Assembly (NCBI GenBank): GCA_037127255.1
Contig: JBANSL010000013.1
Span: 24,647,688 to 24,711,687, forward strand
Direction: 5' to 3'
DNA: 64,000 nucleotides
DNA from: Persicaria tinctoria
Taxonomy: Eukaryota > Streptophyta > Magnoliopsida > Caryophyllales > Polygonaceae
The translations under genes and the position numbers were made by a program. Every line of letters begins with the position of its first letter. The first letter of the stretch is position 1. Under the pieces are notes generated by a model. The model searched no databases. It saw only the letters and a list, made by a program, of their open reading frames with translations, and was not told where the DNA came from. Below, piece by piece: positions 1-12,580 of the stretch.

Positions 1-1086
1 AGTGTGGAATTGGCTAATCAATACCCGAAAATAAATTCTGAATACGCGAATTTCGAATCTCGAAATTAGTTCCCAAATGTTAGTTTTTCCGAATCCCGCT
101 TCCTCGGTCAATTGGATTTTAAAAATCGAAAAGGATATCGCTATCCGATAATTATTTTTAATTTTCGATGTCAAGGACGGAAACTGTTCGTCAAATTTAT
201 ATTACGGTTGGAATCTGCTAAATGAGTTTTTAAATCGATTAAATTTCATTTTTAATTCTCTTTTTTTTTCTCTAAAAAATTAGAATTTGAAAATCCGAGC
301 CTTTACATTTTTCTCTGCACTCTTTTCAGGAACGGGGATCGCAACTTGCATGAGAGTGGTAGTGAGAGTTTCACTGGCCATGTCTCGTACCACCTGCTCG
401 AAGGGCCACACCATGTTAAGTATCGGAACCTCAATGGAAATGATCTTCTTCAACCATGACCCACCTCTGAAAAATATATATGACGTGTCTCAGAAGAGCC
501 CTGATTGTATATGTTTGCTTGCTGTGTTGGTCCACCATTGATTCATACATCACAAAAATCGCAGGTTCAATGACAATGTTGGTGGGCGGAATCTCATTGA
601 TCTCAGTTGTGAGGAGTGGGACATATGGGCTGTTTGGACTCAATTTGTTCTCCATTGTTCAGGGAGTATGGAGACAAGGGATTGTTATTGAAATTCGAAG
701 GTCCAAAAATGGAGTTTTGAATCCATTGGATGGATGTGAGAGATGTAGAGATAAATTCAGTTTATAATAGAAGGGAGGATGAACCTGGCTATTGAATTAG
801 ACTCCATAAGAGCGGTCGATTGAACATTCCAACTACTTGGAGCACACCAGAGTTAATTCACAAAGACGCTTGTTCCAAAAAAGGATATAGCCAATCAATT
901 CATTAATGGTCTAAATACCAAGTCTGGGATTTGGGAATGTGTTATCTTATTGAATAATAAAGAAGTACCCAAAATTTTGGTTTTTTATGGGATGAGCACC
1001 CTATCTTTACTAAAAGCATCCATAAGTTTTTTAGGTTGAAGAAATTGGCACCTTAGAATGCTAATATAAGTTATGATATAATGCTA
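1..1086. other. No recognisable gene
   Basis: AT-rich DNA. The short open frames on both strands around 287-767 have no family resemblance I can recognise, no plausible splice structure and overlap each other in several frames. I see no transposon termini here. Confidence 0.5.
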
Positions 1087-1612
1087 TTTTATAAATATAG
1101 GTCTATTTACATATTGATAAATTTTTATGGGATTATAGATGTTATAATTTTATTTTATATATTGAATTCATAACATAGGGTTTATGCTTTAGTGTTTAGG
1201 GTTTATTTTGTAACAAATTTTGGTTTAGGTTTAGGGTTTAGGGTTTATTAATAACATAGGTTTATTTACATATTGAGTTTGAATTTATAAATTGATATTG
1301 TATAATTTTATATATTGAATTCATAACATAGGGTTTAGTGTTTAGGGTGTATTTTATAATAAATTTAAGGTTTAGGGTTAAGGGTTAGGGTTTATTCATA
1401 ACATAGGTTTATTTACATATTGAGTTTGAATTTGTAAATTGATATTGTATAGTTTTATATATTGAATTCATAACATAGGGTATAGGGTTTAATATTTAGG
1501 GCTTATTTTGTAACAAATTTAAGGTTTAGGGTAAGGGTTAGGGTTTAGGGTTTATTCATAACATAGGTTTATTTACATATTGAGTTTGAATTTGTAAATT
1601 GATATTGTATAA
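1087..1612. repeat. ~150-bp tandem repeat with telomere-like words
   Basis: Three and a half copies of a unit of about 148-160 bp begin near 1093, 1255, 1403 and 1561. Each copy opens with the same block (AGGTTTATTTACATATTG) and ends with a cluster of TTTAGGG/TTAGGG words. The plant telomere repeat is TTTAGGG, but here the words are irregular, separated by AT-rich sequence, and copied along with the whole unit, so this is an interstitial tandem repeat rather than a telomere. Confidence 0.75.
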
Positions 1613-2199
1613 ACTTAATACATATGTTATTCATTGTTCTAAGAATCAAATTAATATCGGGGATATTTGAATAGTCGATCAACACATTAAAAATGGTTAA
1701 CAATGATTTTAGTGGCATATTAGTGATATTTAATACGTTTTACAATGTCAGCATTATTTTTTCAAGTTTATTTGAAAGTTTCGAAGGATAAATTTTCACT
1801 ACTCAAGTAATTTTTTGTACAAGTGTATTAATATGATAATTTTTTACCAAAGATTAGACCCTTGATGTTATTGAGTTTGAATTTATACCATGTTATTGTA
1901 TTAATCATGAATGTAGAGTGAGCTTACATAAGAAAATAAATTATAACTATATGTTTATTATTTACACATTGAGTTTGAATCATAATATGTCAATTGTATT
2001 AAATCATGAATGTAGAGTAAGTAAGTGTACAAAAGAATTATTGATAAACCAAACATAGGTCTATTTACAAATTGAATTTTATTTTATAAACATAGGTCTA
2101 TTTATAATAAGAAATTTTTTGATCATTTATGAATTTTTATTTTTCAATAACACTATTTATTTTTAAAAGTGAGAATTTAATTGGGAAATGGGATAAAAA
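1613..2199. other. No gene; short internal duplication
   Basis: AT-rich. A block containing TTGAGTTTGAAT and ATCATGAATGTAGAGT occurs twice (about 1870-1922 and 1966-2020), and pieces of the preceding tandem unit (AACATAGGTCTATTTA) recur at 2050-2105. Nothing coding is supported. Confidence 0.45.
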
Positions 2200-2560
2200 A
2201 AGGTGTTGGTGCCACGACTTGAATATGTGCTCGGTCAGGCAATTCATAGGGGCATTCAGATTAGAGAACGATGCCTTATTGTCATCGTTGACTCTCTTAG
2301 ACAAGGAAAATCCAGATTGAGTGACAAATTCCTTCAAGGTTGTATTGAGATTTACGTAACCTTTAAAGAAGAAATTCAAACCTTCACTTCTTTGCATCCT
2401 TGACATCCTTGCCCAAAATTCATCTTTGAAGTAGACTGACACCCATCTATTTCATGCAACGCACATATCACTACACCACTTTTTGACCTGTAAGTCATAG
2501 GTCTCAATAATCTTTGTCCATGCCTCTTCAAAGTCCGGTATGGGAAGTGTGTCATGTAGA
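2200..2560 (-). pseudogene. FAR1/FHY3-like transposase-derived fragment
   Basis: Read on the minus strand, the sequence gives a block typical of FAR1-related proteins, plant proteins domesticated from Mutator-like transposases. Recognisable pieces in order are FEEAWTKIIETYDLQ, then RWVSVYFKDEFWARMS, QRSEGLNFFFKGYVN and TTLKEFV, matching the family's pattern of FW-x-M-S-x-x-QRSE-x-x-N-x-FF-x-x-Y. A stop codon lies between the first two pieces (near 2462), no start or zinc-finger region is present, and the remainder of the several-hundred-residue protein is missing. It is a truncated relic, either of a FAR1-like gene or of a Mutator-like transposase. It ends close to the long inverted-repeat element starting near 2710, but I see no proof that the two belong together. 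Confidence 0.7.
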
Positions 2561-2709
2561 GCCCAATGCTTCCCATACCGGAATTGGTGAAACAATATGC
2601 CATATGTACCATGGTGAAACAATATGTAAATAGAAAATATGTAAAACAATAGGATTCCAACGCAATGGATTGGCACTGGTATGCTATTGGTGAAACAATA
2701 TGTAAATAG

Positions 2710-3174
2710 AAAATCCGAATTGTTCCCATAAAGCCACTGCTGCTGTAAATGGGCTGTAATTTCCAAAAATATGGACATCTTGCTCCCAAGGAGATTTGAA
2801 CTCCGTCCATCCCGGAATCATGCGCAACCCTTTACCAATTGGTCTACAACAACATCTTGTTACTCATTGAAGTTTATATGTACATATATTATGATGAAAT
2901 GGTAGCAACTAGACCAAATTTTGGGCATAATTGCACAAATAGACCAAAAGGAAAAAAATTGGCCCAAAATAACCTCTCTACCCCAAGCAAATATAGCAAC
3001 CGATTTTTTGGAATTATTTGTAACCGGCTGTAGAGGGTGCGAGAGTTGTCAAATTAAAACGAGGAGGGAGGGAGAGAGACGGTTACAAAGGGACAGACAG
3101 AGAGAGAAAGGAGGAGCGACAGGAGGAAGAAGCGGTTGAAGAAGAAGGGCCAGAACGCTGCCAAGGAGGAAGGA
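2710..3174. repeat. Left inverted arm
   Basis: This arm is matched in reverse complement by 4828-5312. The correspondence is clear in the tRNA-like stretch, in the block around 2890-3040, and in the purine-rich inner end finishing at CCAAGGAGGAAGGA. The right arm has a short extra segment near 4890-4915 relative to this one. Confidence 0.8.
2781..2854 (-). repeat. tRNA-like sequence in left arm
   Basis: Minus-strand copy of the tRNA-like segment described at 5170-5243, with the same B-box-like GGAGTTCAAATCTCC and A-box-like ACCAATTGGTAAAGG. It is not a convincing functional tRNA because a regular cloverleaf cannot be drawn. Confidence 0.45.
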
Positions 3175-3346
3175 AGAGGTTGAAGACGAAGACGAAGGTA
3201 AGCAATTGTGGAGTTTTTTTTTGAGTGGAGAATTTGGGGTAATGGGGGTGCGGTTACATGCGGAACTTATGAAGAAATTGAGACATCGGGGTGCCATTGT
3301 ATTTTCCTAGCAGTAGAGGAATGAAGTAGGAGGGGTTAGGGGTGCC

Positions 3347-4057
3347 TGATGAGACCCGATGACTGGGATCGACCAAGGCTCGAGCTTTCGAACACTCTTT
3401 TTGTGGGGCTAAATTTTGGATTTTTGGAAACTGGAAAAAAGGGATATATGGAGCAACATTCGCAAGCCTCTCACCCTTGAACCCCCTACACTCGATCTCA
3501 ATCCTCTCGGAATCTCACTCCGAGGATCTCGCCCCTTTGACATCTTCGTCTCTCACTAGGGTGTCACCCTCGGCCTCTCACCAAAGGGTTCGCTCTTAGC
3601 CTCTCACCAAGAACTCGATCTTTAACCTGGAATCATAGGAAGCTATTAGTGGCTTAACCTTTAACTCAACTAAACTTGACTTGATTTAAAATGAAGGTTT
3701 TACAAGCAATATATAAGATGAAAATAGAAGCCCCAAACATCTCTAAGCGATGTGGGATTATTATAATAGAAAAACTCAAGGAAAATTCGTCTAGACTTGA
3801 GCTTCAAAATTGAACGTCAAATTCGAGCATCTTTAGGGCTGATTCGGAATAAATGTTCTTCATGGAAGTTGTAGCCATTTAAAATAGCTTTCCAACAAGA
3901 GCTCAACGGCTTCAATCGGAATTTTATACAGCCCGAAAGAGCCAAAATACCATGGTGTCGCCATGCTGTTTTCTCAAACAAGAGTTGATATTCGGCTCCA
4001 GCAACAAAGCTTTGTCAGATAAATGAGTCGAGCGCACTGACCACTAGGATCACATCA
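3347..4057. mobile_element. Solo LTR with 5-bp duplication GTGCC
   Basis: A 711-bp segment begins TGATGAGACC and ends GATCACATCA, giving the TG...CA ends and short inverted termini (TGATG/CATCA) of an LTR. It is flanked on both sides by GTGCC (3342-3346 and 4058-4062), the 5-bp duplication made by LTR retrotransposon insertion. No internal region or second LTR is adjacent, so this is best read as a solo LTR left by recombination. It lies inside the inverted-repeat element and is therefore younger than it. Confidence 0.75.
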
Positions 4058-4827
4058 GTGCCATTGTGAGTCAATTTTAGGGAGGTGGGTGCGAATAGGG
4101 TTTGTGGGTGTCGGGAAAAGGATGGGTAAGGGTTAGGTGATGTTGGGTAAGAAATTGGGGACAAAAGGGCAAGGAGGGGTCAGATGGGTAGGGAATCCAC
4201 AAGATTGGGGGTAATCGGTAGGGTATATGTGCACATGTGGTAGGACAGATTATCGAAGGTTGTGTCTGAAATTGTGGTAGTAGATTTCGTAGGATCGGGT
4301 AAAGAAATTGGCAGGATAAATTTGAACATCTGGTATGCTGAGTGGGGTGAATGAATTTTCGGTTGATTTGTTTTTTAGTGTTGAAACCGTTAGTGCCCAC
4401 CAAGTGTTTGATGAAATGCCTAAAAATATGATGAATAAATGGTGATTTGGTTTTGGTTAATCTCCTTGCTTTTATAATGTGTTGTGAAAGAGGTAAAATG
4501 AAGAAAACATGTCTGAAATGCGAATTTGGTAGGACATAAGAGGATAGCAGCAATGGTAGGATAGGAAAATGAAGTTGGTAGAATAAATTGACACTGTTGG
4601 TATGTATGACAGATTAGGTGACCCGAATTTATGAATTTATGTTTGGTGATTGTGTAGCAGGTACCCCCACTTTAAACATCATATAAAATGACGAAGTCAG
4701 GGAACAAGAAAGCCCGTGCAGGACCAAGCAGCCAGGGGGTAAGGAAACCGATATAGTTACATGGTTGTGGTTGTAAAGGTTGGGAAAAAATGTCTAAACC
4801 TAAGACTCTTACATGTTTTGCAGGCTG

Positions 4828-5312
4828 TCCTTCCTCCTTGGCAGCGTTCTGGCCCTTCTTCTTCAACCGCTTCTTCCTCATGTCGCTCCTCCTTTCTCTG
4901 CTTCCGGTTTTTCGTCTCTCTCTGTCTGTCTCTTTGTAACCGTCTCTCTCCCTCCCTCCTCATTTTAATTTGATAACTCCCGCACCCTCTACAACCGGTT
5001 ACAAACAGTTCAAAAAACCGGTTGTTATATTTGCTTGGGGGTAGAGAGGTTATTTTAGGCCAATTTTTTTCCTTGTGGTCTATTTGTGCAATTAGGCCCA
5101 AAAATTGATCTTGTTGCTACCATTTCCTCATAATATATGTACATATAAACTTCATTGAGTAACAAGATGTTGCTGTAGACCAATTGGTAAAGGGTTGCGC
5201 ATGATTCTGGGATGGATGGAGTTCAAATCTCCTTGGGAGCAAGATGTCCAGATTTTTAGAAATTACAGCCCACTTACAGCAGCAGTGGCTTTATGGGAAC
5301 AATCCGGATTTT
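4828..5312. repeat. Right inverted arm
   Basis: Reverse-complement partner of 2710-3174. Confidence 0.8.
5170..5243 (+). repeat. tRNA-like sequence in right arm
   Basis: Contains an A-box-like TAGACCAATTGGTAAAGG and, about 30 bases further on, a B-box-like GGAGTTCAAATCTCC that can fold as a T-arm (GGAG/CTCC). A partial acceptor pairing TTGCT/AGCAA encloses them. The D and anticodon arms are irregular. It probably derives from a tRNA gene or a tRNA-derived SINE and is carried within the element's inverted end. Confidence 0.45.
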
Positions 5313-5380
5313 TTGGAAATTACAACCCGCTCCCATTTTTTCCCACAAAAAATTATAGCAACCTTTTTTATTGTCACAAC

Positions 5381-5990
5381 TAGGGGTGGGCATGGGACGG
5401 GAGGGGACGGGATTACCCTAATCTCGCGTCCCGTCCCACATATTTTTTACGGGACGGGATCGGGACGGGATTGATATTTTTTTTATCAAATCCCACCGGG
5501 TCTTATCCCTCACGGGACGGGACGGGATCGGGACGGGACGGAACGGGACGGGATTTGTCCCTCGTAAAAACAGATTAAAATGCAATCGAAAAATAACAAA
5601 AACAGTAGGCAATAGTATTACAAACTTTGAAATACATTCCCATTAAAAAACCAGTAAACAGTAGCAACAAGTGTTAAAAAAGATTAAAACGTAATCCTAT
5701 TACAAAACCAGTAGGTCAATACTCTCTATTAACGTAGTGCAAAACTGCTTGTATTAATTTTTTTTATTTTATAGTATATATGTTTTAAATGTTTTATTAT
5801 TATTTTAAATTTTAAATTTTGGGTTTGAATAAAAGTTACGGTATAAACTATAATATAAATATATTCTTATATATTTTTATTAATGTTAATTAAATATATA
5901 TGCGAGACGGGACGAGATTTGCGGGATATGAACTCTCCGTCCCGCGTAATTTTTGCGGGACGGGATCGAGACGGGATTGAATTTTTCTTA
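5381..5990. mobile_element. hAT-like element fragment, one end
   Basis: Begins TAGGGGTGGGCATGGGACGG, the common form of a plant hAT terminus, followed by many GGGACGGGAT words in both orientations (to about 5550 and again at 5905-5980). I did not find the matching right terminus (expected ...CCCACCCCTA), so the other end is lost or disrupted by the following LTR-like sequence. Confidence 0.5.
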
Positions 5991-5999
5991 GTTATCATC

Positions 6000-6680
6000 T
6001 TGTACTTAATTTATATTTGTGTTCCTTTCTATGCCCGATCAACATGTTAGGAATTGCATCTCTAGCTATGAATTCGTTGTTGTTTTCTTGATAGCAAACA
6101 AAGGTATTGATGATAGTGATGTCTCTTTGTCTTTGTAGTGGATGATTTCAGTTGATCTATGTTGAGGATATTTGATTAGGATTGAGTTCGGTATGCACTT
6201 TTCTGTCTTGATTGAATAGAGTCAATGTATCAATTGGTCTTGATTACTTGAGTTCTTAATGCTATTCGTTTGTGATATCGAATAAGATGAGTGAATCTCT
6301 GTGGATCTCTCAACTTTAGTCAAGTAGACCTAAGAGTACGAATAATTGATAAATCAATCCGAGGACCATGAATTCCAACCATTGTCAGAGAATTACAGGT
6401 GAAATGTTCTTTCTATCTTGATATCAATCTGCTTTGTGATTTGCAATTTAGTTACTTTTATATTTGCTAGTTGTCTAAAAATTATTGCTTTTTCTTTAAA
6501 GAGTCTTGTCTAGAGTTATTGAATAGGAAATCGCTTCTCCTTGTGGGTTCGACACCAGACTTTCTTGCTATACTAGTGTTATTTGGTTTATCAATTGTTT
6601 GATTATCTAGTCTATTGGCTGTGTGTTTAAGTTTAGATTTTTATTACTAGTTTGGGAAGGGCGAAATTGCCAACGACATT
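6000..6680. other. Possible degraded LTR/leader fragment
   Basis: No open frame. The stretch near 6530-6580 (CCTTGTGGGTTCGACACC) resembles wording common near the ends of plant Ty3/gypsy LTRs. There is no paired copy in the window, so this rests on resemblance only. From 6681 to 6834 I see nothing definable. Confidence 0.25.
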
Positions 6681-6834
6681 CGTCCCGCAACACGGGACAA
6701 TTAAATAGAATAGGAAATGCATCTTTGTACGGGTGCTCACAAAAGGTACAATAGTATTCTAATCCTTATGTCCTCTTGTCTGACTTTAGTTGATAATCCA
6801 TCTTTTGTGATTCTCTAAATAATTTTTTTTATCT

Positions 6835-7200
6835 CACTACAAATAAATTTGGATATAGCCATGGAAATTTGAGCCACATAATTGAAACCACAGCTGTTTA
6901 GCTACGACTATTGACACAAACCTTGAAATTCATTGCGATAAAATTAGCCACTATAAGTGGCCACATACAAGACATAACTGAAATTTAGCATTAGATTTTT
7001 CGCCAATGCAGGGTAATGGCTAAATTAGACACGGACTTTTTCCACGTTCATCCTATGGCCGAGCATATGGGTAAATTTACCACCATGATTAGAGACCAAC
7101 AAGTAGAGGCTATGAACCTAAAGTTGATTTAGCCACAAAATGTATGAGTCTAATAGTAGTTACTAAAGTCGCTACTCCTTAATAGTGACTAAATTCAATT
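6835..7200. repeat. CACTA left subterminal repeats
   Basis: Short words of the GCCATGG, TTAGCCAC and GGCTAAAT type recur in both orientations. In En/Spm, comparable subterminal repeats bind the TNPA protein; the same role here is inferred from position and density. Confidence 0.6.
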
Positions 7201-7817
7201 GCTATATTCTAAATAAGAAACACAATAAAACTTAGTATCATTTCAAATTAATAGCATCAGATTTCAAATTATAGCCGTTAGAAGGTTTCAAATATTGGAA
7301 GATTTTCTAGCCGTTAGTATCATTTCATTGTTTTATATTAATTCTTTGCAATCTCTCCTCTCTTGTACGTACCGATCACATAAATATTCGTATTAATTCT
7401 TTACAATCTCTCCTCTCTTGTACTGATCACTCTTCTTCCGTGGAATCAATCTCTTTTGTCGGTTGATCTATTCCAAAAGCAACTGTAAGTGGAAGCAATT
7501 GTACGACAAGCTCTATCATCACATTCGACCGCCAATTGAATAACCATCGGATTAGAGGTATTTATTTATAATTCTCACTTTATATTTATGCTTTATGGAA
7601 TCAATTGTATAAATATTTTTCAAGCTCTTTAATTATATTATAATATGTACATTTATTTGATCAATTTAACATGTATGTGTTATATATATACGAATAAAAA
7701 ATACTAATTACGAATCAATGATTGATTATTATATACATAGGGAATTTTAGAGTAATTTTTGCCGAATATTATATATACACCCACATTGGAAGTTTTTTCA
7801 TTATTATTTGCAAATAC
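7201..7817. other. CACTA leader region
   Basis: Noncoding AT-rich sequence between the subterminal repeats and the transposase. It contains an imperfect direct duplication (TATTAATTCTTTRCAATCTCTCCTCTCTTGTAC, near 7336-7368 and 7391-7423; R marks the one varying base). It may hold the promoter and a leader intron, but I cannot place them. Confidence 0.35.
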
Positions 7818-10800
7818 ATGTTACAGGAACAAAAATTGAAACGAAATTGGATGTATAGTAGAAATTTGCCTGACCGTAGTGGATTAACAAAAGATTTTTT
7901 GAGAGGGGTAAATGAATTTCTAGATTTTGCTACATCGGGTGCTAGTGGAAGTGAAATTAGATGTCCTTGTTTTAAGTGCAATAAAAAGAAGTACAAGGAT
8001 CCTGAAACCATTAAGGAGCATTTATACATGAAGGGATTTACTCTAGATTATTATTATTGTATTTTTCTTGGAGAGTCAATAAATTACGAGGAGTTAAGGA
8101 CTACTTCTATGCACACTAGTTCACATGAGATTATAAGTCACCAAACAAGGCAAGAGGAGTATGATAATCTAAATCCACAACAACGAATGGTGTATGATGT
8201 TGCTGGTCCGAATTTTACTCCTTATTGGGCTGCAAATGTGGCATCTAATCCTAATCAACCGAGTAGCCCTACCTTAGATGAAAACGAACAGAGTGGTCTC
8301 CCTTCAAACATTGTTCCTTCGTCAAGCAGTCCGATGGGTAGCTCTGAAATTCATCAAGATGTGGATAGCAATCGAGATGAAGATATGTCAAACTCAAAGA
8401 AATTTTGGGATGCTTTGAAATCTGCAGATGAACCATTATCGCTAGGTTGCAAAAACCATACTCAGATATCTACTATTTCTAGGCTAATCAGTATTAAATA
8501 TGAGTTTAATTTGTCCGAAGCTTGCTACAATTCAATTATTCATTTCATGGGAGATTGCTTGCCTCATGGTCATTCACTTCCTTCAAATTTTTATGAAACA
8601 AAGAAGCTTGTGAAAGAATTAGGTTTGCCCGTGCAAAAGTTTGATGTTTGCCCAAAGGGTTGTATGTTGTATTGGAAGGAGGACATTAGTAGAGATTCTT
8701 GCAAATTTTGTGCCCATTCAAGGTATAAGCCCCGAAAAGGATCATCATTGTCTTCACATAAGAAATTACGGTATTTGCCTCTAATTCCAAGATTGCAGAG
8801 ATTGTATGGTTTAAGAGCTACTGTCGAGCATATGAGATGGCATGGTGTGAGCATAAGTCTGAGGAGGGAATAATGTGTCACCCATCTGATAGTGAAGCTT
8901 GGAAGCATTTCGATAGAACTTATCCTGAATTTGCATTAGGGTCATGTATCCTTCGTTTGGCCTTATGTGCAGATGGTTTTGTACCATTTGGGCTCTCTGG
9001 AAAGAATTACTCATGTTGGCCTATTATTGTTACTCCTTACAATTTCCCACCATCAATGTGCTTGAAAACTCCATATATGTTCTTGACATCAATTTTGCCT
9101 GGTCCTAACAACCCCAAGAAACTTATTGATATCTATCCACAACCTCTGATTGATGAGTTGCTGATATTATGGCATCAAGGTGTTCCCACATATGATGTAT
9201 CTAGAAATGAAACTTTTAGAATGCGGGCGTCTTTATTGTTGACAATCAACCATTTTCCTGCGTATGGAATGTTATTTGGATGGAGTACAACCGGATTAAT
9301 GAGTTGTCCAATATGTGTTGAAGACATTCAGACGTTGATGATGAAACACGGCAGAAAGGCATGATGGTTTGATTGTCACAAGAGATTCTTATCGAGGGAC
9401 CATCTTTTTAGAAAGAACGATAAGGATTTTCTTAAAGGTTGTCTTGTGAAGTCAAGTGCTCCCAAACGTTTGAGTGGTGCTGAAATTCGACAGCGTGTGA
9501 GTTATTTGCCAACAGTGATTGAAGATCCTCATTCAACTCCTAATGGGTAGTGTGTTTCTCATAAATGGACAAAACAGAGCATCTTTTGGCATTTTCCATA
9601 TTGGGAAGACCTTATGATTCCTCACAATCTTGATGTTATGCATATTAAGAAAAATGTCTTCGAAAATATTTTCAATAGAGTAATGGACATCAAGGGGACG
9701 TCGAAGGACAATTTAAATGCTCGGAATAATATTGGATTACATTGCAATTGTCCTGAACTTGAAGTACATGAAGATTATATTGGACCGAAACCGAAAGCAG
9801 ATTACACACTCACAAGAGAGCAACGAAAAGAAATTTGTGAGTGGGTCAAAACCTTGAAATTTCCCCAATGGATATGCTTCTAACTTGGGTCGATGTGTAC
9901 AAATGGATGAATACAAGCTCACTTGGATGAAGAGTCATGATTGTCATATTTTTATGTAGCGGTTGATACCAATAGCTTTCAAAGAAATGTTGCTCCGTGC
10001 AGTTTGGGGACCAATTACAGAGTTAAGAATGCTTTTTCAGTCGTTGTGTTCCCCGTCATTGTCAGTTACACAAATGCAAGCCTTAGAGAAAGTTGTTCCT
10101 TTGATCATTTGCAAGTTAGAAATGATTTTCCCTCTGGCATTTTTTGATGCAATGGAACATTTGGTGGTTCATCTACCATATGAAGCGAAAATTGGTGGGC
10201 CGATACAATATCGATGGATGTATCCATGCGAAAGGTAATATGTGATTCTATATGTATATTTCTTGATGAAAGTACATAGTACAACAATGTTGAGTTTAAT
10301 TTTTGTACATTTAATGATATTTTTCCCTCCAGATTTTTGTATCATTTGAAGAAAAAAGTAGGCAACAAGGCACATGTAGAAGCATCCATATGCTCTTCAT
10401 ATATTCAGGAAGAAATATCTTTTATGGTAGAGCATTATTTTGAAAAACATATTCTGTCTAGATCAAGGAGGCCTCCATCAAATGATATACATCTTGATGA
10501 AGATAATTATTGGCCAATTTTGATTTTTAATTATCATGGGCAAGGTTGCAGCAGATCGAAAACTAGATGGCTTGTGGATACGAAGGAAAAACATACTGCA
10601 GAGACATATATATTGTTTAATTGTCCTGAAGTTGAGCCATATATAAGGTAATATATGACAAATGAAAATTTATTTTAAGTAGTGACTCAATTTTCTGCGG
10701 TACTAGTTAATTGCTTTCTTTGTAATGTGCAGAATCTTTGTAGAGCATTTTGGTGCATCCAATGAAAATTTTGACAAAAAATTACTCCATGGTTCAAATC

Positions 10801-11188
10801 ATATGTAAGTGCCGGTTATTGTTATTCCAATCTACAATGTATTTTTATTAATTGTCTAGTGCACTATCTAATTTTAAAATTTAACACTAACCATAACATG
10901 ACAGGTTTTCAATCCAGAAAATGCTATCAGTGATGAGTTGATACGAAGCTTAACACATGGCCCTGATTCAATGGTGGTGTCATGGACAGCACGAGGAGAA
11001 GGACAATCTACAATGAATTGTTGGGTAATGGTTAAGGGGTCAACTTACAACGAAGAAGAATTGGATTATTATGGTATTCTAGAAGAAGTCATTCAGTTGA
11101 ACTACACAGGTACTCCACAAAAAACTGTTGTGCTCTTCAAATGCCGTTGGTTTGATCCAACTACAGGAAAAAAAACAAGCAAAATATG
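7818..11188 (+). pseudogene. TNP2-type CACTA transposase, broken
   Basis: Encodes the DDE-type transposase that would cut and move CACTA elements. Domains in order: an N-terminal transposase-associated zinc region (WMYSRNLPDRSG, then the CPCFKC ligands, about 7850-8080); the tnp2 core (CPKGCMLYWKE near 8650, HKSEEGIMCHPSDSEAWKHFD near 8860, WFDCHKRFL near 9365, IPHNLDVMHIKKNVFENI near 9617); a DUF4218 region (AMEHLVVHLPYEAK, 10150-10660); and a DUF4216 region (YYGILEEVIQL, 10990-11188). Clear GT-AG introns split arginine codons at about 10236-10332 and 10650-10731. Damage includes a frameshift near 8850, TGA at 9362, TAG at 9548, another shift near 9870 and a stop near 9957. The start at 7818 is the first methionine before the conserved block and may lie within a splice site region. 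Confidence 0.88.
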
Positions 11189-12179
11189 ATATGGTGGAAG
11201 TCAATCACAAAAGGTTGGCTTCAATGTAACCATATCATTCTCCTTATCCCAATTTATCTTCAATGTAACTAGTTTTTCTTGTATGTCTTCGTGTTTTTAG
11301 ATGGCTCGATCTCCATTTTCATTGAGTTCACTTGGAAGGAACAACGTCATTGGTGTCGGAGATTCGAGAAGGAATTCGGACAACCCTGCTAATCAGGACA
11401 GCCAAAATGAAGTCGATGACCGCCAAATTGAAATACTGGAAGGGGGTTTAGGACAGGAGATCGAGGATACTAAAATTGACTCCAACTATGAGGATCAACC
11501 CCCTGGTGTTAAACCCTCTAGTGATGGTTCTGGGCGCATGATAATCGATGTACATGGGAGATCGTAAGTCTACTATTGAACATTATTTCAATCTTTATTT
11601 CCTTCCATTTGTGCTTGTATATGTACCACTTTCATTGTTTTTTTTTCCAGTTTTGATACAGTTTTGGATGTAAGGAAGTTGAGGAGTATCATTCATTCAC
11701 ACTGCAATGGTGATTGGATTACATTTTATGAGATTCCAAGACCAGTGAAGGACTTATGGTTTGGTGAATTTTTAAGGTACTAATTTCCTCCATCTAATAT
11801 AAAATTCAAATAGTTGAGTTTTAAGGATTAGTCTTGATTTCAGTAAGGTTTAAAGTTGGTATTGTCTTTACCAAATCGTAGAGAACTTATGCATGTGATG
11901 AGAACAAGTATGAAGCAATAAAAGCCATTTGGAAATTGAAAGCTAGTGAGCATCTGCAGAACATTTTCCGCAAAGCATGGATGGCAAATCGCAAGCTTGA
12001 TTGGGTCAATTAGCAAGACTAGGAGATGTGCAAAAAGTGGAAAACATATGGGAAGTTCAAACGTATTTCCAACGCCAACAAGAAAAACCGGGTTGTTGAA
12101 AGTGCCCATGGTTATGATGCCTATGCTGGAGGCTTCATTTCTGTAGCGGAGCACACAAGAAGATTTGTAAGCAACTTCT

Positions 12180-12580
12180 TTATTTAGTTATGTGCCATTT
12201 TCTTTAAGTTTTTAAGTAGTTAATCACACAAAAAAATCATCGATCCACTTGTTGTCATAAAAGTGAATGTTCCTTTGCTTTTACTTGTTGTCATGTAAGA
12301 TGAAAGCTGCTGCCAAAAAAATAGTCCACTTGCTGAATTGGTGTGCTGAATCGGCGAGTTACGGTCAAAATGAAAGCTTTAATTTTTTTTATGTCATGAA
12401 TTGAGTTGTTAAGTTGCTATAGTGCTCTTATTTATTTAGTCATGTGCCATTTTATTTTAAATTTGTAGGTAGTTCATCACACAAAACTAGAGAACATCCA
12501 CTTGCTATCATAAAATCGTTGGTTTCATTTTCTTTTACTTGCTATCATGGTCGTTGAAAGTTGATGTAAAAAAAGCTTCA
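12180..12580. repeat. ~140-bp imperfect direct duplication
   Basis: The block 12180-12320 recurs at 12428-12575: both contain ATGTGCCATTTT, AATCACAC/CATCACAC, a CCACTTG block and a stretch ending in TTTTACTTG. It lies next to the DUF241 fragment and is probably a local duplication in an intron of the CACTA gene. Confidence 0.55.

Larger units (their letters stand above)
2710..5312. mobile_element. Long-inverted-repeat (Mutator-like?) element
   Basis: The ends 2710-3174 and 4828-5312 are inverted copies of each other, beginning AAAATCCG at the left and closing CGGATTTT at the right. The arms hold a tRNA-like sequence near the outer end and a purine-rich GAGGGAGGGAGAGAGACGG block near the inner end. 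The core carries scattered GGTAGGA-type words and a solo LTR. No transposase is present, so it would depend on an enzyme made elsewhere. Long inverted ends suggest a Mutator-like element, but I could not define a target-site duplication, so the superfamily is inferred. Confidence 0.65.

Noticed and set aside
1087..1612. Telomere or subtelomere boundary
   Set aside because: TTTAGGG words are irregular and copied as part of a larger AT-rich unit, with long non-telomeric DNA on both sides.
4077..4553. 158-residue minus-strand frame
   Set aside because: Low-complexity His/Pro/Thr-rich reading of short GGTAGG/GGGTA repeats inside the inverted-repeat element; no domain.
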